Of a DNA stretch of 64,000 bases, positions 56,336 to 64,000 are shown piece after piece. How positions within the stretch are numbered: position 1 is the first letter of the stretch; every line of letters starts with the position of its first letter. The stretch is from Cyanobium gracile PCC 6307 (GTDB lineage Bacteria > Cyanobacteriota > Cyanobacteriia > PCC-6307 > Cyanobiaceae). The DNA is taken from NCBI RefSeq assembly GCF_000316515.1, contig NC_019675.1:2319964-2383963 (forward strand). The letters run 5' to 3'. A program made the position numbers and the translations under genes. A model generated the notes under the pieces. That model was not told the DNA's origin. It saw only the letters and a list, made by a program, of their open reading frames with translations, and did no database searches.

Positions 56336-56992
56336 TCAGGGGGGCGGAGCCAGGGGGGCGTTCCAGCACTGCACCGCCGGCAGCCCCCGGTAATCGGAGA
56401 GCACCGAGAGGGTGGCCGTGTCGAGCAGGAAATGGGCGCCGTGGCTGGGCGTCAGCCCGATCCAGCGGGCCACGAACACCCGCAGCAGGTGACCGTGGGC
56501 AACCAGGGCCACCCGGCCGCCCTCCTGCCGCAGCCGGCCGATCACCCGGTCCACCCGTTCCCCCACCTGGCCAGGGCTCTCCCCGTCCGGACAGCCGTCG
56601 CGGAACACCATCCAGCTGGGGCGCCGCGCCTGGATCTCCGCGGTCGTCAGACCTTCGTAGGCGCCGTAGTCCCACTCGACCAGATCGGGCTCGAGGCAGG
56701 CCTGGGCGGCCAGGCCCGCCAGTTCGCAGGTGCGCCGGGCCCGCTGCAGGGGGCTGCACAGCACCAGGGAGAACGGGCTGGTCGCCAGCAGCGGCGCCAG
56801 GCGGCGGGCCGCCGCCTCCCCCCGTGCGGTGAGGGGGATGTCGGTGCTGCCGGTGTGCTGGCCCGAGAGGCTCCATGTCGTCTCGCCATGGCGGATCAGG
56901 ACCACCGCAACGGGGCCGGTGGTGGTGGCGGCTGGGCCGTTCTGAATCGTTGTCACGGAAGGGCTCCCGCGGGATGACGTCGTGACGCTCAC
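56336..56992 (-). CDS. Histidine phosphatase family protein (phosphoglycerate-mutase-like)
   Basis: 218 residues. The phospho-His motif VVLIRHGETTWSLSGQHTGS lies near residue 30, with the second catalytic His in VALVAHGHLLRVFVARW near 160 and the Glu segment VEWDYGAYEGLTTAEI near 105. Members include sugar-phosphate phosphatases; substrate is open. About 25 Thr/Ser-rich residues precede the core, so a start further in is possible. Upstream of xfp on the same strand with a gap of about 100 bases; it may act on the same sugar-phosphate pool. Confidence 0.85.
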   Translation of the reverse strand: MSVTTSSRGSPSVTTIQNGPAATTTGPVAVVLIRHGETTWSLSGQHTGSTDIPLTARGEAAARRLAPLLATSPFSLVLCSPLQRARRTCELAGLAAQACLEPDLVEWDYGAYEGLTTAEIQARRPSWMVFRDGCPDGESPGQVGERVDRVIGRLRQEGGRVALVAHGHLLRVFVARWIGLTPSHGAHFLLDTATLSVLSDYRGLPAVQCWNAPLAPPP

Positions 56993-57056
56993 TTAAGCTC
57001 GATGCCCCGGCCGGAGTGGTGATGAGGGTGGCCGCCGCTGACACCCGAACACCATT

Positions 57057-59228
57057 TTGAGCCTCCCCGCCACGCCTCCCTCCCCCTCCGACGGCCCCGC
57101 CCGGGCCCAGTGTCCCTACTGCGGTGTGGGCTGCGGCCTGGAGATGAAGCCCCCCGCGGCGGCCAGCGACGCCGGCGCGGCGATCTGGACGGCCCGCGGC
57201 GACCGCCACCACCCTTCCTCCCTGGGGCAGGTCTGCGTCAAGGGGGCCACCGTGGGGGAGACCCTGCACCGCAACCGCCTCACCACCCCGCTCTACCGGC
57301 CGCGCACCGACCAGCCCTTCGCGCCGATCAGCTGGGACCGGGCCTTCGACCTGATCGAGGCCCAGGTGCGCCGCACCCTGGCCGAGAAGGGCCCCGAAGG
57401 GATCGCCATGTATGGCTCAGGGCAGTTCCAGACCGAGGATTATTACGTCGCCAACAAGCTGATCAAGGGGGCGCTGGGCAGCAACAACTTCGATGCCAAC
57501 TCGCGCCTGTGCATGAGTTCGGCCGTCTCCGGCTACGTGCGCAGCTTCGGCAGCGACGGCCCTCCCTGCTGCTACGACGATCTCGATCAGGCCGACCTCG
57601 TGCTGCTGATCGGCACCAACACGGCCGAGTGCCATCCGGTGCTGTTCCAGCGGCTGCTGAAGCGCAAGCGCAAGCAACAGCAGGACCTGCAGATCGTGGT
57701 GGTGGATCCCCGCGCCACCGCCACCAGCGACGCGGCCGATCTGCACCTGGCGATCCGGCCCGGCACTGACCTGGCGCTGCTCCATGGCCTCGGCCACCTG
57801 CTGCTGGAGCAGGGGGCGCTGGACCGGGCCTACGTGGCGGCGTCCACCGAGGGCTTCGAGGCGCTCGCGGAGCTCTGGGCAGGCTGGACGCCCGAGACGG
57901 TGAGCCGGTTCTGCGGCATCGAGGAGCAGCAGCTGCACCAGCTGGCCGACCGCTGGGCCGCCAGCAGCGGCGTGGTGAGTCTCTGGTCGATGGGGGTGAA
58001 CCAGAGCGTGGAGGGCACCGCCACCGTGGCGGGGATCATCAACCTGCACCTGGTGAGCGGCCAGATCGGCCGGCCCGGGGCGGGGCCCTTCTCCCTCACC
58101 GGCCAGCCCAATGCGATGGGGGGCCGGGAGGCCGGCGGCCTGGCCCGGCTGCTGCCGGGCTACCGCTACGTCACCGATGCCGGGCATCGTGCTGAGATCG
58201 AGCAGCACTGGGGCCTGGAGCCGGGGAGCATCGCGCCGGCCTCGGGCCTCACCGTGTGGGAGCAGATCGAGGCGATGGAGCGGGGGGCCCTGGGGCTCTG
58301 GTGGGTGGCGGCCACCAATCCGCTGGTGAGCCTGCCCTGGCTCGATCGGGTGCGGGCCGCCGTGGCCCGCTGCCCGCTGGTGGTGCTCAGCGAGGCCTAC
58401 GCCGGCACCGAAACCGCCGCCATTGCCCACCTGGTGCTGCCGGCGGCGCAGTGGAGCGAAAAGGCCGGGGTGATGACCAATTCCGAGCGCCGCGTCACCC
58501 TGTGCCCGGCCTTCCGCACCCCTCCGGGGGAGGCCCGTCCCGACTGGGCGATCTTCGCCGAGCTGGGCCGGCGCCTGGGGTTCGAGCAGCAGTTCCGCTA
58601 CGGCTCCTCGGCCGAGGTGTTCGCCGAGTTCGCGGCCATCACGGCGGGCCGGGTGTGCGATCTGAGCGGCCTCAGCCATGGGCTGCTGCAGGAGCACGGT
58701 CCCCAGCAATGGCCCTTCCCCTCCGGCACGGCGCCCGGAGGCGGTGCCCCGCGCCTGCACACCTCCGGCCGTTTCCCCACCCCCTCCGGCCGGGCCAGGC
58801 TGATCAGCGAGCAGCCGATGGGCCTGGGCGAACCCCCCGATGGCGCCTACCCCCTGGTGCTCACCGTGGGCCGCTACCTGGAGCAGTGGCACACCATGAC
58901 CCGCACGGGCCAGGTCGAGCGGTTGCTGCGGCCCCACACCGAGCCTCTGCTGGAGATCCATCCCGCCGACGCCCGGACCCACGGAGTGGTCGATGGCGGC
59001 CGGGCGCAGGTGAGCTCCCGCAGGGGCGCCGTGACGGCCCGGGTGTGCGTCACCGACCGCATTCGCCAGGGCACGGTGTTCCTGCCCATGCACTGGGGGG
59101 CGGCCCAGGAGCAGGCCTGCGAGGCCAACCGGCTGATGCACGCCCTGGGCTGCCCCATCTCCCAGCAGCCGGAGCTCAAGGCCGCCGCGGTGACCGTGCG
59201 TCCCTGCGAGGAGGCCCCGGGGGACTGA
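57057..59228 (+). CDS. narB: Ferredoxin-dependent assimilatory nitrate reductase
   Basis: 723-residue molybdopterin enzyme reducing nitrate to nitrite. The 4Fe-4S motif CPYCGVGCGLEM lies near residue 18 with the fourth Cys in GQVCVKG. YGSGQFQTEDYYVANKLIKG lies near 122, and the Mo-ligating Cys is in NSRLCMSSAVSGYVRSFGSD near 150. PGAGPFSLTGQPNAMGGREA near 345 and the C-terminal molybdopterin-binding VLTVGRYLEQWHTMTRTGQ near 600 complete it. The longest frame begins with TTG at 57057. It is convergent with the nrt transporter genes; nirA is not in the window. No NtcA box was visible upstream. Confidence 0.95.
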   Translation: MSLPATPPSPSDGPARAQCPYCGVGCGLEMKPPAAASDAGAAIWTARGDRHHPSSLGQVCVKGATVGETLHRNRLTTPLYRPRTDQPFAPISWDRAFDLIEAQVRRTLAEKGPEGIAMYGSGQFQTEDYYVANKLIKGALGSNNFDANSRLCMSSAVSGYVRSFGSDGPPCCYDDLDQADLVLLIGTNTAECHPVLFQRLLKRKRKQQQDLQIVVVDPRATATSDAADLHLAIRPGTDLALLHGLGHLLLEQGALDRAYVAASTEGFEALAELWAGWTPETVSRFCGIEEQQLHQLADRWAASSGVVSLWSMGVNQSVEGTATVAGIINLHLVSGQIGRPGAGPFSLTGQPNAMGGREAGGLARLLPGYRYVTDAGHRAEIEQHWGLEPGSIAPASGLTVWEQIEAMERGALGLWWVAATNPLVSLPWLDRVRAAVARCPLVVLSEAYAGTETAAIAHLVLPAAQWSEKAGVMTNSERRVTLCPAFRTPPGEARPDWAIFAELGRRLGFEQQFRYGSSAEVFAEFAAITAGRVCDLSGLSHGLLQEHGPQQWPFPSGTAPGGGAPRLHTSGRFPTPSGRARLISEQPMGLGEPPDGAYPLVLTVGRYLEQWHTMTRTGQVERLLRPHTEPLLEIHPADARTHGVVDGGRAQVSSRRGAVTARVCVTDRIRQGTVFLPMHWGAAQEQACEANRLMHALGCPISQQPELKAAAVTVRPCEEAPGD

Positions 59229-59257
59229 GCCCCTGCGGGGGGTGGCTCAGCGGTGGC

Positions 59258-60091
59258 TCACTGGTCGTCGTGGGCGAAGCGGCGGTAGAGGAAGTCCAGG
59301 GCGTGGTTCCGGTAGTCGTAGTACTCCGGCATCTCCATCAGCTGGGCCCGCTGGCGGGGTCGGGGGAAGGGCAGCTCGAGGATCTCGCCGATGGTCGCCG
59401 CCGGGCCGTTGGTCATCATCACCACCCGGTCGGCCATGAACAGGGCCTCATCGATCGAGTGGGTGATCATCAGCACGGTCACCCTGTGCTCCCGCCAGAT
59501 CCGCAGCAGCTCCTCCTGCAGCTCCTCCTTGGTGATCGGATCGAGGGCTCCGAAGGGTTCATCGAGGATCAGCACCTTGGGCTGCAGTGCCAGGGCCCGG
59601 GCGATCGAGACCCGCTGCTTCATCCCCCCCGACAGGCTGGCGGGACGCTTGTCGGCGGCCTCGCTCAGCCCCACCATCGCCAGATGGCTCTCCACGATCC
59701 GGTCGGTGTCGCCGCTGCGCCGCAGATGGGGGAAAACGTTGTTCACCGCCAGGGCCACGTTCTCGGCGGCCGACATCCAGGGAAGCAGCGAGTAGTTCTG
59801 GAACACCACCATCCGGTCCGGTCCCGGTTCCCGGATCGGCACCGACTGCAGGCGCACCTCGCCGCTGGTGGGCTGGCCGAAGCCGGAGACCAGGTCGAGC
59901 AGGGTGGATTTGCCGCAGCCGGAATGGCCGATCACGCAGACGAACTCCCCTTCGGCCACCTCCAGGCTGATGTTGTCGAGCACGGTGTAGGGCCCGCCGG
60001 GGGTGGGATACACCTTGCTGACCCCATCGATCACCAGGAATGGTTCAGCGACGCCGGCGGTGCTGGGCTGGGGCAACGTCTGGGTCTGCAT
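59258..60091 (-). CDS. nrtD: Nitrate/nitrite ABC transporter ATPase NrtD
   Basis: 277 residues. Walker A VIGHSGCGKSTLLDLVSGF, Q-loop VVFQNYSLLPWMSA, signature LSGGMKQRVSIARALALQ, and Walker B VLILDEPFGALDPITK are intact. The Q-loop and QNYSLLPW sequence are shared with NrtC, so this is the second ATPase of the NrtABCD transporter. The C-terminal RQRAQLMEMPEYYDYRNHAL is NrtD-like. Last gene of the nrtABCD run. Confidence 0.94.
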   Translation of the reverse strand: MQTQTLPQPSTAGVAEPFLVIDGVSKVYPTPGGPYTVLDNISLEVAEGEFVCVIGHSGCGKSTLLDLVSGFGQPTSGEVRLQSVPIREPGPDRMVVFQNYSLLPWMSAAENVALAVNNVFPHLRRSGDTDRIVESHLAMVGLSEAADKRPASLSGGMKQRVSIARALALQPKVLILDEPFGALDPITKEELQEELLRIWREHRVTVLMITHSIDEALFMADRVVMMTNGPAATIGEILELPFPRPRQRAQLMEMPEYYDYRNHALDFLYRRFAHDDQ

Positions 60092-60130
60092 GCGATCGGA
60101 ACGTGGAGAAGGACAGGAGGGAAAGGGGCG

Positions 60131-62173
60131 TCAGCGGCGGGCCGGGGCGGGCAGCGGTGCGTCCGGGACCGGCGCCGGCGGTGGCGGCAGGGGCGCCGGG
60201 GCCACCGTCACCGGGCCCTTGACGCGCACGCGTTCGAGGTAGGCGAGGGGATTGAGCGGGTCGAGAGGATCACCATCGAACGCCGCTACCACCGCCACCG
60301 GTGACAGGGGGCGCTCCGCGGCGGGCAGCCCCAGGGCGGCGGCCGCGCTCCGGAACAGGGCCCGATCCTGCACGCGCTCGGTCACCTCCTGCCAGTTGCT
60401 GGGGAAGCTGGCCAGGCCCCAGCGGCCGAGCTGGCAGAGGATCCAGACCGCCTCCGCCGGGTTGGGCTCGTTGACCTCGGGGCCGTAGAAGCGGTTGAAG
60501 GACGGCATGCTGGTGGGCGCGCCGGTGCCGCGGTCGTAGGCGTCGACGAGACCAGGCCGGAGCATCGCCACATCGGTGCCCACGTACTGGCTCTGGGAGA
60601 GCAGCTCCACCAGTTCGCCGCGGTGGGCCGGGTCCTCGCAGTAACGGCAGGCCTCCAGCAGCGCCTGCACCAGGGCCCGGTGGGTGCGGGGGTAGGCGGC
60701 CGCCCAGGCCTCCCTCACCCCCAGCACCTTCTCGCCGTGGCCGTTCCACAGCTCCACATCGGTGGCGATCACCGTGCCGAGGCCCTCCAGGACGGCGCGG
60801 GAGTTCCAGGGTTCGCCGACGCAGTAGCCATCGATGGTGCCCGCCTTGAGGGCGGCCACCATCTGGGGCGGCGGGATCACCAGCAGCTCCACGTCGCGCT
60901 CGGGGTGGATCCCCGCCGAGGCAAGCCAGGCCCGCAGCATCAGGTTGTGCATCGAGGCCGGGTGCACCACGGCGAGCACCGGCCTGGACTCCGGGTGGGC
61001 GCCGATCCAGGCCTTGAAGTCGGCCAGGGTGTTCACCCCGGCGTCGTGGAAGCGGCGGTGCAGGGTGATGGCATTGCCGTTGCAGCTGAGGGTGAGGGCA
61101 CTCACCATCCCCAGGGGCGGCTGGCCACCGCAGCCGAGGGTCATGGCGATCGGCATCCCCGCCACCATCAGGGCCCCGTCCAGAACGCCCTGGCGCACGT
61201 GGGTCTCGAGGGTTTTCCAGTTGCTCTCCCGCCGCAGCTGCACCTGGGTCAGGCCGTGCCGGGCGAAGAACCCCTTCTCCTGGGCCACCACCAGGGGCAG
61301 GCAGTCGGTGAGGGGAATGAAGCCCAGCTCCAGGTTCACCTTCTCGAGGCCGTCGGCGGCGATGGCCTCGGCGGGCTTGAGCCGCTGCTGCCGGGCCCGG
61401 CGCTGATCCGAGAGGAAGTTCACGATCTCGGCCCGCAGCCCGTAGTAGCGCGGGTGCTCCACCGTGCCCAGCTGGGTGCGGGGCCGGGGCAGGGGCACTT
61501 CAAGGATCTGATCGATGTGGGCCTCGGGGCCGTTGGTCATCAGCACCACCCGGTCGGAGAGCAGCAGGGCCTCGTCGACGTCGTGGGTGACCATCAGGGC
61601 GGTGACCTTCGCCTCCTGGCAGATCCGCATCAGCTGCTCCTGCAGGTTGCCCCGGGTGAGGGCGTCGAGGGCCCCGAAGGGTTCATCGAGGAGGAGGAGT
61701 TTCGGGCGCAGGGCCAGGGCGCGGGCGATGGCGACCCGCTGCTTCATCCCGCCGGAGATCTCCCGGGGATACTTGTCGGCGGCGGCCTTCAGGCCCACCA
61801 GCTGAATGTGGTGCTCGATGATGGCGTCCCGCTCCCGGCGGTCGCTGGCGGCGATCACGTTGTCCACACCCAGGGCGATGTTCTGGCGCACCGTGAGCCA
61901 GGGCAGCAGCGAGTAGTTCTGGAACACCACCATCCGATCGGGCCCCGGATCGGTGACCTGCCGGCCGCTCATCAGGATGCCGCCCTGGGTGGCGGTGGTG
62001 AGGCCGGCCAGCAGGTTGAGCAGGGTGGACTTGCCGCAGCCGGAGTGGCCGATGAGGGAGATGAACTCGCCCTCGGCGATATCCAGGAAGATGTCCCTGA
62101 GGGCCACGTACTCACCCCCGCCGGGCAGGGGGAAGGCCTGGGTGACGTGGTCGACGGTGAACAGGGCGGCCAT
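60131..62173 (-). CDS. nrtC: Nitrate ABC transporter ATPase NrtC with fused NrtA-like domain
   Basis: 680 residues. The ATPase half (1-260) has LIGHSGCGKSTLLNLLAGLT, QNYSLLPWLTV and LLLLDEPFGALDALTR. The second half (about 275-660) resembles the nitrate-binding protein NrtA (GFIPLTDCLPLVVAQEKGFF, LMVAGMPIAMTLG, VIPPPQMVAALKAGTIDGYC) and acts as a regulatory domain in known NrtC. The last ~45 residues are Pro/Ala-rich. It follows nrtB after two bases, with a GGGAG just upstream of the ATG. Confidence 0.95.
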   Translation of the reverse strand: MAALFTVDHVTQAFPLPGGGEYVALRDIFLDIAEGEFISLIGHSGCGKSTLLNLLAGLTTATQGGILMSGRQVTDPGPDRMVVFQNYSLLPWLTVRQNIALGVDNVIAASDRRERDAIIEHHIQLVGLKAAADKYPREISGGMKQRVAIARALALRPKLLLLDEPFGALDALTRGNLQEQLMRICQEAKVTALMVTHDVDEALLLSDRVVLMTNGPEAHIDQILEVPLPRPRTQLGTVEHPRYYGLRAEIVNFLSDQRRARQQRLKPAEAIAADGLEKVNLELGFIPLTDCLPLVVAQEKGFFARHGLTQVQLRRESNWKTLETHVRQGVLDGALMVAGMPIAMTLGCGGQPPLGMVSALTLSCNGNAITLHRRFHDAGVNTLADFKAWIGAHPESRPVLAVVHPASMHNLMLRAWLASAGIHPERDVELLVIPPPQMVAALKAGTIDGYCVGEPWNSRAVLEGLGTVIATDVELWNGHGEKVLGVREAWAAAYPRTHRALVQALLEACRYCEDPAHRGELVELLSQSQYVGTDVAMLRPGLVDAYDRGTGAPTSMPSFNRFYGPEVNEPNPAEAVWILCQLGRWGLASFPSNWQEVTERVQDRALFRSAAAALGLPAAERPLSPVAVVAAFDGDPLDPLNPLAYLERVRVKGPVTVAPAPLPPPPAPVPDAPLPAPARR

Positions 62174-62175
62174 GG

Positions 62176-63009
62176 TCAGGCGGCTCCCTTGCTGAGCTTG
62201 CGCCCGGCGAAGGCCACCAGGCGATCAAGCAGCAGGCCGACAAGACCCACATAGATGATGGCCAGCACGATCTCACTGGAGCTGCCATCACCCCCTGAGT
62301 TGTAGGCATCCCAGATGAAATAGCCGATGCCGCCGTCGGCCTTGAGCATTTCGGCGGCAACGATCGCCAGCCAGGCCAGACCAACGGCGATGCGCAGGCC
62401 CGCAAACACGAAAGGTACGGTGGCCGGGATCACGATGTCCCTGATGTAGGCGCCTTTCCGCAGCTTCAGCACCCTGGCGACGTTGATGTAGTCCTCGGGG
62501 ATCTCACGGATGCCGATGGCCGTGTTGATGATGATGGGCCAGATCGCCGTGATGAAGATCACGAAGACGGCGGAGACGGTGGAATCCTGGAACACCATCA
62601 GGGCGATCGGGAACCAGGCCAGGGGAGGCACGGTGCGCAGCACCTGGATCACGGGGTCAAAGCCCTTGCCGAGGAAGCGGCTCATCCCCAGGAGGCCGCC
62701 GATGGTGATCCCCACCACCGCGGCCAGTCCGTAGCCCATGGCCACCCGCTGCAGCGAGATCAGGATCTGCCAGGCCAGGCCTTTGCTGGTGCCCCCATCA
62801 TCGAAGAAGGGATGGATGATGTACGGGTCCCACGTGTCGACAACGACATTGATGGGCCCCGGCAGGCGGGCGACTCCCAGGATCAGGGACAGCAGCTGCC
62901 ACAGCACCAGAAAGGCGCCGATGCAGATCAGATAGGGAGATACCCGGGACACCCAGATCGGCGTGATCCTCCGGGAACGGTGGTGCGGTGCTGCTGCGCT
63001 GAGGGCCAT
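62176..63009 (-). CDS. nrtB: Nitrate/nitrite ABC transporter permease NrtB
   Basis: 277 residues, about six helices. The EAA-type coupling loop region is VLKLRKGAYIRDIVIPATVP FVFA (near 190), preceded by RTVPPLAWFPIALMVFQDST near 130. AWLAIVAAEMLKADGGIGYF near 215 is typical of nitrate, sulfonate and taurine permeases. Tight spacing to nrtC and about 50 bases to nrtA show one operon. Confidence 0.95.
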   Translation of the reverse strand: MALSAAAPHHRSRRITPIWVSRVSPYLICIGAFLVLWQLLSLILGVARLPGPINVVVDTWDPYIIHPFFDDGGTSKGLAWQILISLQRVAMGYGLAAVVGITIGGLLGMSRFLGKGFDPVIQVLRTVPPLAWFPIALMVFQDSTVSAVFVIFITAIWPIIINTAIGIREIPEDYINVARVLKLRKGAYIRDIVIPATVPFVFAGLRIAVGLAWLAIVAAEMLKADGGIGYFIWDAYNSGGDGSSSEIVLAIIYVGLVGLLLDRLVAFAGRKLSKGAA

Positions 63010-63061
63010 GGGGGATGGGTGGGAAATGGCGGCGGGGAGAAGGGAAGGAGTGGCTTCCGCT

Positions 63062-64000
63062 TCAGGACATGGCCTTGATCTTCAGGGCGTCCAGGTAGGC
63101 CTTCGGATTTCCCGGGTCGAAGACGACACCGTCGAAGAAGGTTTCCTTGCCACGGGAATCACTGGCGGGAATCGCCTTGTCCTGCCCGATCGCCTTGGCC
63201 GCCTCCTTCCAGAGATCGGCCCGGTTCACCTGGTTCACGAGGGCGTCGACGTCGGTGCTGGCGGGGAGGTAGCCCCAGCGCATGTCCTCGATCACGAACC
63301 ACTGGTCGTGGCTCTTGAACGGGAAGGAGGCGTTCTCGCTCCAGAAGCGCATCCGGTAGGGGCTGTCGGTCACCGTGCGACCGTCGCCGGCATCGAAGGT
63401 GCCGGCCAGGCGGGGTTTGATGTCGGCCACCGACGCCTTGAAATACCTGTCCTTCGAGGTGATCTCACAGAGCTCGTCGAGGTTGGCGGGGTCCTCGCAC
63501 CACATCTGCGCCTCTAGCACCGCCATCAGCAGGGCCTTGGTGGCCTTGGGATTCTTGGCGACCCAGTCGGCACGCATCGAGAAGGACTTCTCCGGGTGGA
63601 ACTTCCAGAGTTCACCCGTCTCCGCCGCCGTGTAGCCCAGCTTCTTGTTGACCAGCCGCTGGTTCCAGGGCTCGCCGACACAGAAGGTGTCCATGGTGCC
63701 GGTCTGCATGTTGGCCACCATCTGGGGCGGGGGCACCACCACCAGGTCGGCGTCCTTGTTGGGGTCGATGCCGTTGGCGGCCAGCCAGTACCGCATCCAC
63801 AGGTCGTGGGTGCCGCCGGGGAAGGTGACGGCCGCCTTGAACTTCCGGCCGGTCTTGGCCGTGGCGGCCACGGCGTCGGCGAGGCCGGCCTTGTTGTCGA
63901 TGGTGAGCTTGTTGGCCAGGAAGTCCTTCGAGACCGATAGACCCTGGCCCTGCAGATTCAGCCGGGCCAGGGTGGCCATCGGCAGCGGCTGCTGGCTCTT
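63062..64000 (-). CDS. nrtA: Nitrate-binding lipoprotein NrtA, C-terminal part (5' end outside window)
   Basis: About 312 residues are visible and the frame stays open to the window edge; the lipoprotein signal is outside. KAAVTFPGGTHDLWMRYWLA, DLVVVPPPQMVANMQTGTMD and FCVGEPWNQRLVNKKLGYTA line the oxyanion site of NrtA/CmpA-type proteins. NPKATKALLMAVLEAQMWCE and HDQWFVIEDMRWGYLP follow. Location with nrtBCD favours nitrate over bicarbonate. First gene of the operon, so its promoter and any NtcA site lie beyond 64,000. Confidence 0.94.
   Translation of the reverse strand, partial: KSQQPLPMATLARLNLQGQGLSVSKDFLANKLTIDNKAGLADAVAATAKTGRKFKAAVTFPGGTHDLWMRYWLAANGIDPNKDADLVVVPPPQMVANMQTGTMDTFCVGEPWNQRLVNKKLGYTAAETGELWKFHPEKSFSMRADWVAKNPKATKALLMAVLEAQMWCEDPANLDELCEITSKDRYFKASVADIKPRLAGTFDAGDGRTVTDSPYRMRFWSENASFPFKSHDQWFVIEDMRWGYLPASTDVDALVNQVNRADLWKEAAKAIGQDKAIPASDSRGKETFFDGVVFDPGNPKAYLDALKIKAMS

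Noticed and set aside
56993-57056. An NtcA binding site before narB.
   Set aside because: No GTA-N8-TAC or near match can be found in the short gap.
59229-59257. A possible hairpin (CCCCTGCGGGG) between narB and nrtD as a terminator.
   Set aside because: Only a four-base stem with a minimal loop and no T run on either strand.

Overview
The window reads as chromosomal DNA of a high-G+C unicellular cyanobacterium of the Synechococcus/Cyanobium group. The inference rests on a PsbQ-type photosystem II lipoprotein, a Tic20-like protein, a DUF3134 protein, a ferredoxin-type nitrate reductase (narB) with an ABC nitrate transporter (nrtABCD), a phytol-kinase-like gene, a group 2 sigma factor, and very strong G/C third-position bias. 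The ABC-type nitrate transporter, rather than the NrtP permease common in marine picocyanobacteria, favours a freshwater lineage. No species name can be proven from the sequence alone.

Layout. 1-6.2 kb: end of recN, a P-type cation ATPase, a glycogen-debranching enzyme and a glutamate decarboxylase. 6.3-15.9 kb: a DUF4334 protein, an SDR, uvrA, a TerB-like gene, an LCP protein, purT, small conserved genes, mraY and a DUF3134 gene. 15.9-24.7 kb: argG, a Pro-rich coiled-coil protein, rpsF, a Tic20-like gene, aroE, dnaK with a clear terminator, a ThiO-like oxidase, psbQ and purU. 24.8-28.8 kb: an O-antigen-ligase-like membrane protein, a B12-binding radical SAM protein and a CaCA antiporter.

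28.9-31.9 kb is the first accessory stretch. It holds an overlapping MNT/HEPN pair (type VII toxin-antitoxin-like), about 400 bases without a gene, a lone A+T-rich RelA/SpoT synthetase with no hydrolase domain, and an unknown gene translationally overlapped with acnB. 31.9-43 kb returns to core genes: acnB, a DAHP synthase, a small gene preceded by a CIRCE-like inverted repeat, an MscS-cNMP channel coupled to a phytol-kinase-like gene, a sigma factor, ppk and an MFS exporter. 43-47.4 kb is a surface-glycan patch of three glycosyltransferases. Two of these are close paralogues with strikingly different base composition.

47.4-57 kb is central carbon metabolism: sdhC-sdhA, then an inverted PAS-GGDEF-EAL gene, then sdhB, followed by phosphoketolase-acetate kinase (xfp-ackA, ATGA-coupled) and a histidine phosphatase. 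57-64 kb is nitrate assimilation: narB convergent with nrtA(partial)-B-C-D.

The genome is compact. Most convergent gene pairs abut or overlap at their 3' ends (recN/ATPase, debranching/gad, TerB/LCP, argG/coiled-coil, O-antigen ligase/radical SAM, sdhA/GGDEF-EAL, sdhB/ackA). Only one good intrinsic terminator was seen, after dnaK. No tRNA, rRNA, CRISPR array or intact insertion sequence was recognised.
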